64,000 nt of DNA from Lactuca virosa. Its lineage: Eukaryota > Streptophyta > Magnoliopsida > Asterales > Asteraceae. Of this stretch, positions 32,802 to 43,673 are shown in pieces. The notes beneath the pieces were generated by a model. It searched no databases, had not been told where the DNA came from, and saw nothing but the letters and a program-made list of their open reading frames with translations. Position 1 is the stretch's first letter. Every line of letters begins with the position of its first letter. The position numbers and the translations under genes are program-made. Location of the stretch: positions 184,961,072 through 185,025,071 of the forward strand of contig CAKMRJ010000001.1 of NCBI GenBank assembly GCA_928212115.1, in the 5' to 3' direction.

Positions 32802-34428
32802 TGTAACACCGTAATTTTTCAAAAAAAAATTTCATTCTAAAATCGCATACTTTTCATAGCATATTGTATAGAAATCTCGTTTATTCAAATTACAAAACAC
32901 AACTCCATTATTAATCCAGGATCCTCAAAACATAACTCTCTCTCTGGTGTGTACAATCAAGCCGGTGCCTTCCCGAGATCCTCTGAGATACCTGAAACAC
33001 ATAACACATAACACGGTAAGCACGAAGCTTAGTGAGTTCCCCAAAATACCACATATAACACATATTAGCCACTCGAGGCTATAACTCTGTGGGCCCACTG
33101 GCCCTAACTCTGTGGACCCTCTGGTCCTAACTCTGTGGGCCTTCCGGTCCTAACTCTGTAAACTCTGGAATACACACATCATAAATCACATAGAAATAAT
33201 GCAGTGCAACACATCACATACATAGCATACAAGATACTCTGTCATATAACTCTACTTACCACTCAAGGTAAAGTATAGTGAGAAGACTCACCTCGCATGA
33301 TGTCGGATACCCTCTCGTGCTCGATAATCCGACCTAGCCTCCTCCTATCAAAATGATAACATCTCTAATCAAAATCCTCTCATGTTCTCATCCCTAATAA
33401 TGGGTAGAAGACCATTCTACCCCTCTCTGACCTCTCTTGAATCAGCTTGACCAAAATCCCAAGGTCAACTGAAGTCAACTCTAGCCAACGGTCAAACTTT
33501 GACCAGACTCGTCGAGTGCACTCGAGTGACTCGGTGAGTCCGTGCGTGTCCTCTGAATCCTCAAAAGCCTCACTCGACTCGTCGAGGTAACCTTTCACTA
33601 GACGGGTTACCACTGGTCACGAATCGTGGGGCAACCCGACTCGACTCATCGAGTCCCCATGTGGACTCGGCGAGTTCCCTCCATGGCAACACTCAAAAGA
33701 CCTTCTGAGGTTAGATCTGTTTCTCTAACTTATAGATCTGACCTTCTTACACCCAATAATCACATAAAGGTTCAATCTTTAAGCTCATGCAACCCTCTTA
33801 TGCCCTTATATGAAGAAATAGCTCCTAAAATGGCAACCTAGATCCATAACCCCAAAGGCACTGCATAAAGCTGGAAGATTGGGACTCTCTGGATCTCTTA
33901 AGGTCCAGATCTAAAGCTTATTCCACATTGGGACCTCATATGCATCATATACAATCCAAGAAAGGGTAAAGAAAACCCTGGATTCAAGGATTTTACACAA
34001 AAACAGAAGGAAGGGGCGAAATACTACCTCAAAATGGAGATCCTTGCTTAGATGTCTCAGAATAACAACCTCCTTTGGTCCTTCAAGCTGAATCCCTTCA
34101 CTTCATTTGAAAAACCACACCAAAATTACTTGATTTCATCACAAGAACTCTTCCTTGGCTCCAATGGCGATTTAGGGTTTCTCACAGGAGATATGAGGCG
34201 CACCCAAGGTCATAAGTTCCTTTAAATAGGCTCCAACCCCGGAACTTAGGGTTTTATCTGCCCAGTAGCTACTCGGCGAGTCCATCCTTGGACTCGTCGA
34301 GTCCGCTCATTAAATCCACGCGGCAATATCGACTCGACTCGGCGAGTTGGTCCCTCAACTCGTCGAGTCCCTCCTCAAATCTCAAGATTAACATACACAA
34401 TCATGTCTCTGGAAATCCGGTTGTTACA
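32802..34428 (-). repeat. Element H 3' LTR (left)
   Basis: Plus-strand text tgtaacaccgtaattttt to ccggttgttaca. It carries ACTCGNCGAGT palindromes (33510-33680 and 34265-34375). A TATA-like cctatttaaagg lies on the minus strand at about 34220-34232. Confidence 0.93.
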
Positions 34429-34442
34429 ATTCTCCCCCACTT
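34429..34442 (-). other. Element H polypurine tract
   Basis: Minus strand aagtgggggagaat immediately before LTR start tgtaacaacc. Nearly the same tract precedes the A and D LTRs. Confidence 0.85.
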
Positions 34443-35651
34443 GAATTAGATTTCGCCCTCGAAATTGATCCTCCACCACATATAGATCTAATTCAATAAC
34501 CAAACAGCACCATCGAAAGGGTCTCATACCACATAACTATCTTCCTCTCTGGGTACCTGAATCCAAACAGGAACTCCTCCCTGGAAAAGGACAGAACCAT
34601 CTGCCACTATGCTACCCCTTCTAACTCTCAAGAATCTGGAACTCTAGTAGCCTGACACACAGCCAGACCGCCCTCTCCAGATGTCACCACGTTATTCACT
34701 CCTCGAATAACAAACCCCGATAGCTCACTGCCCCTCTGATTCTCTAGTGGGAACCTATAAAACAAGTCCATGCCCAAAACTGGCTACCGATCCCTCGTCC
34801 CAAACATGATAAGCAATGCAGATCATATACCAAGGAGTGGAAGGGTCACATCACCAGGGACTCATCCACTACACTGCAATCACAACCCCTCTGAACAACG
34901 AACCCTCAACACCCTGTCCTCAGACACGAACAATGACTATGCTTGTTCAGAAGCGGCCCCGGGCATCTGAGAAACATAAACCTCAACTCCCTTCTCAATA
35001 TCCCTTTCAAGACTGAGCACCAGGTCATCTCCCGATCCAGCAATTGAACCTCCAAAGGTTACCCATTGCGTGTACCAAAACGCCTCACTGACTTCCTTAT
35101 CAATGCAACTATCTCTGCCCTGTGTGACACACAAGTCGCGAAGTTCGCTTCACCTCAAGCGAATACGGAATTCGACTCACTCTCAACCTCTGTCGTCTAC
35201 TGCTCATTAGTTCCATGCGTTTCGCGGTTTTCTCATACCAACGAATTGACCCACTCAGGTCTAAGACACCAGATGGAACCAATACCCCCTTCCAAACGAA
35301 ATTCATTTCTGTATCCGGAATCTCATTCTGCCTACACAATACACCACTAGAATCGAACTCAACTCGAGAGTCTGATCCGACACAGAGTTGGAACCACTCG
35401 TCCCAACGAACCACTCAACTCATGACTCATGACCCGCAACCCATGCGTTTCTCACTTATCCACTTCCCTTTGGTTGAGAAAACCACTACTCAATTCAGAA
35501 TATAACGACTCCCGACAATTATGGAGACCCCAGTCTCGCCCCTGGTTCGACCCCAGGCTTCCACACACTCAAATATTAGGGCTACCCAAGCCTAAAACTC
35601 TTCTGCGTCAAGCTCTGATCAGAGAGCACTTCATCACAACATTCTCTCGCT

Positions 35652-35937
35652 GACTAGTGGGTACTACGGCTCCCTGCAGTATCACAACGACCTCTCACTG
35701 AATAGTGAGTACTACGGCTCCCCGTAGCATCACCACACCCCTCACTGATTAGAGAGTACTACGGCTCCCCGTAGCATCACCACAACCTCTCACTGAATAG
35801 TGAGTACTACGGCTCCCCGTAGCATCACCACAACCTTTCACTGAATAGTGAGTACTATGGCTCCCCGTAGCATTACCACACCCTCTCACTGAATAGTGAG
35901 TACTACGGCTCCCCGTAGCATCACCACACCTCTCTGC
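35652..35937. repeat. Tandem array, about 47-bp unit, 6 copies, each with two inverted repeats
   Basis: A unit such as ctcactgaatagtgag then tactacggctccccgtagca. The first part pairs ctcact with agtgag and the second pairs ctacgg with ccgtag, so each unit can form two small hairpins. Copies are at about 35652, 35698, 35745, 35793, 35840 and 35888. Confidence 0.85.
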
Positions 35938-37825
35938 ACTGACTCATTGAAACTGCAGCTCCCTACAGTCTTACCGCACTTACTCTTACCACTTCACAAT
36001 CTCATCCTCAGGTTGACACCATACTGCGATCATTAACTCATGCTCTGTGGCCCAGCATAGATAGGTACACACACACCCATCCGGGCTAAGCATCACTACT
36101 TCGGACGACCAACGTCGTGACAAAACCTCTTTTTCTCGCTGCAATTCAAATTCTTAAATAAATCCATTTGATGTCAATTAGCTGAAGGGCCCTCACCGGA
36201 ACCATAGACACTTGATACATCACTCGTTATCTCAAACTCAAACTCAAAATAATCCGAGATTTTAGGACATTAAACTCGGATACCCCGGAATACCATCACG
36301 ACGCCTCGCAGTGTCTTGACTCTACCACTGATCTCATACTCATGGCATCATACTCAGATACCGCATTGCTTCCTCGGAACCTAACAACCGGTCTTTCTCT
36401 CGTGCCACTTGTAACCTCGGAATACTCCATCCCTCAATTTAAAACACGGAGAAATTGCTAACGACCCAGAACACGAAGTTGACAAATCGAAACTTCCTTC
36501 TCTATTGCTCAAATCTCATGTAAGAATACTCATAACGACCCTGAAGTTGGTTGCCCAATCAACTTCTTCCCTTCCCATACTGCATATAATAGCCCATACT
36601 CTGAACCAAAAATTCTCAACCGCCGAACTAACCTCACAAGCCAACCGCCTCGAATTCACCATTTTAACATTGAAGGATTCCTAACCATCACAAGGTCTCC
36701 GACCAACGACCACTTGCTGTGGAGACACTCATCCTTTCTCAAACACGTACCACATGCACTATCTCACTCTGCACCTCTCCTTGACCACCAATAACCCTGG
36801 TCTCAGGAATCCGCACCGCAGGCCTCTTTATCCAATTCTCTAACCGTTCTTGAAAAAATCTCTGATCTCCTTAAAAGTACCCGGTTCTCCCCCACTCAGG
36901 GTTCGAACCATCACCAATTGGTTCGCCAACCATCAAGCTCACATACTGTCTTCACCAATAACATCGCACCTACTCTTGGAAGGTGATACGCAATGCTCGA
37001 TAATCCCCCTGATGGAGGTCAAGCAATTCAAAATACCCCGAATCTCCGATGAAATCCTCAGAAACTTCTCATCATGACTTCCTCCAGTCATTCAGAATCT
37101 CGTACCATCCCACTACCGGACATCTCAACTGTCCAGTTGCAACCCTGACTCCCAGTCTGAAAATAACGAACTAACATATTCATCATCCTTGACTCTTCAA
37201 CCAACGTTCCATCACGTGGGTTGTAATAAGAGTGGAGTCCTCATTACCACACTCGATACTCATCATAGACAATAAGAGCCACCACTCCAATATCCTCTTC
37301 TTGATCGTCTGCCGCTGCAGCTAATACATGCCCTACTATTCTCAAATAGGGTGTATCCTTGTCCTTAATCATCTCAGTCCCCGCTGACAACCTGCTCATG
37401 CTCTAACATTACCTCTCGGCAGACATACTGCCCAAAATACTCTGATGAAAGATCGTAACCAAAGCTACCCCACAGGGCTCACCCCCAACCTTGGAAACCG
37501 AAAATCTCAATACCTCTCCTGTTTCTCACAGGAACAGAAGTAACACCGCTCAGGTCACAGAAAATGACATCTCCACCATCGGCTGATTGCTCAACTCATG
37601 CCGTAATCCTCCATAACCGCCATCTCTACATATTCTTGAGTCTTGCGACTCCAAATGCCATCTCACCAACAATCCCTCGGAGCTAACTCGATTTCCCTTT
37701 TAAGGGATGCTTAACTAAAACTCGTTCATCATGGCCCTCTAGCCCCATACTCTTTCACCTCTGATCTCAGTCTAACCATACACCATGGAATAACTAGTAG
37801 AACCAATAACACTAACTGCCACGGG

Positions 37826-38398
37826 TCATGGTACTCGAACCATGTGGCCACCTCTCGATCTGCTATGAATCATGGTACCCGAACCATGTTATCTCTTCTT
37901 AATCTGCTACGAATCATGGTACCCAAACCATGTTATCTCTTCTCAATCCGCTACGAATCATGGTACTCGAACCATGACATCACCTCTCGATCTGCTACAA
38001 ATCATGGTACTCGAACCATGACACCACCTCTCGATCTGCTACAAATCATGGTACACGAACCATGAAATCACCTCTCGATCTGCTGCAAATCATGGTACAC
38101 GAACCATGAAATCACCTCTCGATCTGCTGCAAATCATGGTACTCGAACCATGGACTCACCTCTCGATCTGCTACAAATCATGGTACACGAACCATGAAAT
38201 TGCCTCTCGATCTGCTGCAAATCATGGTACTCGAACCATGGAAACACCTCTCGATCTGCTACAAATCCTGGTACACGAACCATGAAATCGCCTCACCATC
38301 TGCTGCAAATCATGGTACTCGAACCATGGAATCACCTCTCGATCTGCTACAAATCATGGTACACGAACCATGAAATCGCCTCTCGATCTGCTGCTTAA
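37826..38398. repeat. Tandem array, 44-bp unit, 13 copies, each with a CATGGT/ACCATG inverted repeat
   Basis: The unit contains catggtactcgaaccatg (or catggtacacgaaccatg) then a spacer of about 26 bp ending cctctcgatctgctac. The 6-bp arms CATGGT and ACCATG are kept in nearly all copies while the six bases between vary (actcga, acacga, acccga, acccaa). Two versions alternate over part of the array, suggesting amplification of a dimer. Confidence 0.9.
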
Positions 38399-39313
38399 AA
38401 CCTCCGGAATGTTCCCTGTATCGAGTATGGGTCCTCTGCTTTCAGTAGTACAGGCCCATACTACCTGCCACATCTACCCATACTTTCCACACGTACCATC
38501 CCCGAGTTCCTAAGTAGCTGCTCGACCTTCTCAATCACCAACCCCGTCATGCGTGTTCGCTCCTCTGCGAAATATCTTACTCTGTCAGCGTACTCATCTG
38601 ACTAGGGTCACCCTTTCCTTGGCTCTTCCTAGGTTCTCACACTTCTCCGCCATCAGCTGTTAAAGAACTCCTTATGATGCCAGCCATCTACCTCCTGAAT
38701 ATCGTCATATTCACTTAGTAGTTGACTCTCATCATCAAGAGTTCCACAAAGCACGAAGCAAGCAGCATTCGGGCATCGAATAATCTCTACTAACATGTAA
38801 AACCACTCTAGGTCATTACCCACTTGCTCTCCTCATACTCTAAGGATACCACCGAACCCAAGCAACTTTACCCCACGCAGGCATCTGACTACCCTCTCAG
38901 CGGACTCCATAATTGCTCATCTAGGTATCTCTGCTAGATTACTCCTCTACTCAAATCCCTCTCTAAAAAGATTCCTGCTGGATACTCTTACTCAACACAT
39001 ACTCAAAAACACATCACAAATAACAACAACTCCTAGGCTAAGGCATCATAAATCAGGCCACTCTAGTCCTAAAATATGAAATACTTAGCCTATCTCTAGC
39101 ATGCATAATACGTCATAGTTATCTCACAATACAAAAGTAAGGGTATTTTGGGAAATCACCGTTCGGGCTCTGGCTGATTGTACACACTGCTCTTTCTCGT
39201 TTTCCCTTGGGAACTCTCGTTCGCTTTAGAAAAATCATTTCTTTGAAAACTTTTCTCAAATCCCTAGTTTGAGTCCAGATTTACCCGAAGGTGCATCCGA
39301 ATCCCTCAAACCA

Positions 39314-39327
39314 AGGCTCTGATACCA
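39314..39327 (-). other. Element H primer-binding site
   Basis: Plus-strand aggctctgatacca, i.e. tggtatcagagcct on the minus strand, 3 bp from the 5' LTR. Complementary to initiator tRNA-Met. Confidence 0.9.
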
Positions 39328-39330
39328 ACT

Positions 39331-40961
39331 TGTAACACCGTAATTTTTCAAAAAAAAATTTCATTCTAAAATCGCATACTTTTCATAGCATATTGTATAG
39401 AAATCTCGTTTATTCAAATTACAAAACACAACTCCATTATTAATCCAGGATCCTCAAAACATAACTCTCTCTCTCTCTGGTGTGTACAATCAAGCCGGTG
39501 CCTTCCCGAGATCCTCTGAGATACCTGAAACACATAACACATAACACGATAAGCACGAAGCTTAGTGAGTTCCCCAAAATACCACATATAACACATATTA
39601 GCCACTCGAGGCTATAACTCTGTGGGCCCACTGGCCCTAACTCTGTGGACCCTCTGGTCCTAACTCTGTGGGCCTTCCGGTCCTAACTCTGTAAACTCTG
39701 GAATACACACATCATAAATCACATAGAAATAATGCAGTGCAACACATCACATACATAGCATACAAGATACTCTGTCATATAACTCTACTTACCACTCAAG
39801 GTAAAGTATAGTGAGAAGACTCACCTCGCATGATGTCGGATACCCTCTCGTGCTCGATAATCCGACCTAGCCTCCTCCTATCAAAATGATAACATCTCTA
39901 ATCAAAATCCTCTCATGTTCTCATCCCTAATAATGGGTAGAAGACCATTCTACCCCTCTCTGACCTCTCTTGAATCAGCTTGACCAAAATCCCAAGGTCA
40001 ACTGAAGTCAACTCTAGTCAACGGTCAAACTTTGACCAGACTCGTCGAGTGCACTCGAGTGACTCGGCGAGTCCGTGCGTGTCCTCTGAATCCTCAAAAG
40101 CCTCACTCGACTCGTCGAGGTAACCTTTCACTAGACGGGTTACCACTGGTCACGAATCGTGGGGCAACCCGACTCGACTCGTCGAGTCCCCATGTGGACT
40201 CGGCGAGTTCCCTCCATGGCAACACTCAAAAGACCTTCTGAGGTTAGATCTGTTTCTCTAACTTATAGATCTGACCTTCTTACACCCAATAATCACATAA
40301 AGGTTCAATCTTTAAGCTCATGCAACCCTCTTATGCCCTTATATGAAGAAATAGCTCCTAAAATGGCAACCTAGATCCATAACCCCAAAGGCACTGCATA
40401 AAGCTGGAAGATTGGGACTCTCTGGATCTCTTAAGGTCCAGATCTAAAGCTTATTCCACATTGGGACCTCATATGCATCATATACAATCCAAGAAAGGGT
40501 AAAGAAAACCCTAGATTCAAGGATTTTACACAAAAACAGAAGGAAGGGGCGAAATACTACCTCAAAATAGAGATCATTGCTTAGATGTCTCAAAATAGCA
40601 ACCTCCTTTGGTCCTTCAAGCTGAATCCCTTCACTTCATTTGAAAAACCACACCAAAATTACTTGATTTCATCACAAGAACTCTTCCTTGGCTCCAATGG
40701 CGATTTAGGGTTTCTCACAGGAGATATGAGGCGCACCCAAGGTCATAAGTTCCTTTAAATAGGCTCCAACCCCGGAACTTAGGGTTTTCTCTGCCCAGTA
40801 CCTACTCGGCGAGTCCATCCTTGGACTCGTCGAGTCCGCTCATTAAATCCACGCGACAATATCGACTCGACTCGGCGAGTTAGTCCATCAACTCGTCGAG
40901 TCCCTCCTCAAATCTCAAGATTAACATACACAATCATGTCCCTGGAAATCCGGTTGTTACA
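39331..40961 (-). repeat. Element H 5' LTR (right)
   Basis: Matches 32802-34428 almost completely. The main length difference is a longer tctctctctctgg run at 39466-39480. It ends ttgttaca followed by TSD ATGTT. Confidence 0.93.
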
Positions 40962-40966
40962 ATGTT

Positions 40967-43668
40967 ACACACTAATGAGTCTCTAATCGAAATCTAATAC
41001 TAGTATACTTACTACTACAATAAAATTATGCCAATAGTGTCTCAAAGTTTGGTTTTGTATAAGGTACAAATATTTTTCTATAAATTCAGATTTCCATGGA
41101 TCAATTTGTTAAATATAAAATTTAAGTGAAAAATCTCATTTTTGAAATGTTAAAAATTTAACAATTTATGAGGTGATCCAATGATTAAATATTCAAAAAC
41201 TAAATCAATTTAGTTGTAAAATTTCACAAATTTTTATTTCAGTTTTAACTGAATTCAAAGATTTCAAGATAAATTTTCTGGAATTTTTGAATTGTCTAAC
41301 TATTTTTCACCAATTTAATTCCTTGAAAATATCATAAAATTAGGGAAAATAGTAAATAACCATGGAAAATTCTTAGAATTGTTGTGTTCCTTATTCACAG
41401 CGTCCCTAAAATTAGAAAATTAATAAATTGCAATTTTGATAAATAAAACCTGATTTTTGTAATTTAATTGTGTTTTATATCAAGAAATTCTAATTAAATA
41501 GAAAATTGTAATTAAAAATAACCAAACATTTTATTTGTGTTTCAACTGAAGTCAAAGACTTACAGAAAATATTCCATAAATTTTAGATATGTATAGCTAT
41601 TTTTTCTTTATTTAAATACTTGAATCGTCACAAATTCAGGAAAAACAGAAACCAGATAATAAATTTCTCCAAAATTTTTTAATACTTCTAATAATCACAT
41701 ATAATCTGGGAAAAATATAAAACTTGGATTTTAAACAGATTAATATGATTTTATGATTTTTGTGTATTTATTATAGCAAACCTTGAAATAAATAGTAAAA
41801 AGATTAGAAAATTCTTTAAGCTTTTTTGACACTGTTATTTAACATATATAATCTGGAAAAAATATCAAAGTTGGTTTTGAAACAATTTATATATATTTTT
41901 CTTTGATTTATTCTCATAAATAGGCATTTATTCATGAAAAATTAATAAACAGTAAGGAAAATTCATTAAACTTTTTATTTACGGTTATTATATATTGCAA
42001 GATATTCGGAAACAGTTTTATAATTTTTTATAAATGTTTCTATTTTTCATCAATTTAATCCTTTAAACATTCATTAAATTGGACAAAATACGAAATTGTC
42101 TTGGAAAATTTTGAAAATTTTTTCATGGAGTCTTTGTGATTTTTAGAAGATGTGAAAAGTATCAAATATGGTTTTATACATTTATAAATGTATTTTACAA
42201 TTTATTTCTCTTAAAAAAAATTAAATTTGAAATCAACCGAAAACAATCATAGAAATTCATGAAACTTCATGAAACGTCTTTAATAAGTGCATAGGTCATA
42301 TCAGAAAATTACCAGAATTTATTGACCATAAAAACTATTTTATGTGGATTATTGCTCTATTTTCTTGCAAAAATTACAATAAATCGAGAAAAATGATTTA
42401 TTTTCTGAAAATTTCCATATCATCTTATTTTGTTGTTTGAACTCTGGGGAAAATCGGATTTGAGCAAAAAAGAAGGTTTAGATATTTATTTGTGAATAAA
42501 TCTTTTATGACATATTTGAAAGCTTTTTAACAACATACTTTGATCATCTAGCATCTAAGCTTGAAGATCATCACATGCATATTGGTTTTTTGGAGAAATA
42601 CTACCACCATCATTATAAAAATCGTGGTTATGAACATATGATTCATAATCCATCTATAGAATGGTGTAGAAGTAGAAAATATGCATGAAAACACAAAGTT
42701 ATGAAGGAAAAAGTGAACGGAGAATGAAGGTTTTTGTGATTACCTCAAGAACAACACTTGATGATGAAAGTTTTGAGTGTTATAAGATTATATTTTCTGG
42801 AAAATTTCATGGTTGAGAGGTAGATAAAGATTAGATAGAGTTTGAGTGGTGATGATGATGAAGTGTTGGGAGGAATGATAGAAAGAGTGTAAGAGTGACT
42901 TAAATGATTTCTACTTTGGAAAGAGAGTTAGTGGGAGAGAGAGAACGAATTTGAGGGGATGAGAGAGGGTTTCCCTCTCTTCCATTTTTATAAAGTTCAT
43001 ATCTTTTGTAAAATTATGAAATTTTTATAACATATGCACCTTAACCTAGATCTTATTCTTAAAACCTTATTTTTGACTTATAAATTAAGGGTAATTGGTA
43101 ATGACCTAAAATTTATTTCCTTGGTTATATTTTCATAATTTTAATTATTTTAAATTGATATTTTAAGGTTCATAATTATTTTAATTGAATTTTTGAGGTT
43201 AAATTTTATAAATTTAGGTTTTTAGGGCATTTAGGGTTTTTGAGAGTTTGTAAATCTTTGGATATCAAAATCACTTGAATTTTGAGACTTCAAACTATTT
43301 TAGAGTTTCGTAACTATTTTTCAAATTAGAAATAATGTTTGCAATTTATTTTTATCGGTTTATTCGCATTCTATGCAGTGATTCCGAGATTCAAGTAAAA
43401 TAGAAGAACCAAGTATATTAGTCATAGTTTCAACTTTGACTTAAGTTTCTATGAGACTTGGACCTAATTTATACTACTAAGTTAAGTGCATGATGTGTGT
43501 GTATGATTCATGAAAAGGTGTTCAAGTCAAGGAATGACCTGAATTTGAATAGTTGTTACAGTTAAGTAGTCGTAGAATTCACATACCAATGTGAAGTCTA
43601 AGTACACTATCCTTCGATTCTACTTGTTTCCAAATCTAGAACTGTCTCGAATTTTGATGGTTGTCACA
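40967..43668 (-). repeat. Element G solo LTR, right part
   Basis: Very AT-rich, without ORFs. It ends gatggttgtcaca at 43668, i.e. minus-strand LTR start tgtgacaacc, followed by TTTGT (43669-43673) equal to 31685-31689. With the left part this gives one LTR of about 3.8 kb and no internal region, hence a solo LTR. A minus-strand TATA box (tataaaaa) lies at 42985-42992, about 680 bp from the start. Confidence 0.8.
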
Positions 43669-43673
43669 TTTGT

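Larger units (their letters stand above)
34443..39313 (-). other. Element H interior, non-coding
   Basis: About 4.9 kb with only short open frames on both strands and none that look like Gag, protease, RT or integrase. It includes tandem arrays at 35652-35937 and 37826-38398. The text near the PPT (minus strand, about 34450-34465, reading cgagggcgaaatc) matches the post-integrase tail of gypsy elements, so pol was deleted rather than never present. Confidence 0.7.
32802..40961 (-). mobile_element. Element H: young non-autonomous Ty3/gypsy retrotransposon
   Basis: LTRs at 32802-34428 and 39331-40961 differ by about 15 substitutions and one CT-repeat indel as counted by eye. The perfect TSD ATGTT lies at 32797-32801 and 40962-40966. 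On the minus strand the order is 5' LTR (right), PBS, about 4.9 kb interior, PPT, 3' LTR (left). The interior has no gag or pol ORF but has two hairpin-rich tandem arrays. LTR, PPT and interior resemble element A. Nearly identical LTRs imply recent movement, which must have relied on proteins from elsewhere. Confidence 0.93.

Noticed and set aside
37826..38398. CRISPR-like array
   Set aside because: Whole 44-bp units are repeated including the spacer part, there are no cas genes, and the setting is a plant retrotransposon. It is a satellite-like array.
31694..43668. G and the env-like ORF as one element with a 3' ORF
   Set aside because: First considered because the ORF abuts the LTR edge. 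The TTTGT duplication on both sides and the continuation of the ORF at 31689 show that G is a separate solo LTR.
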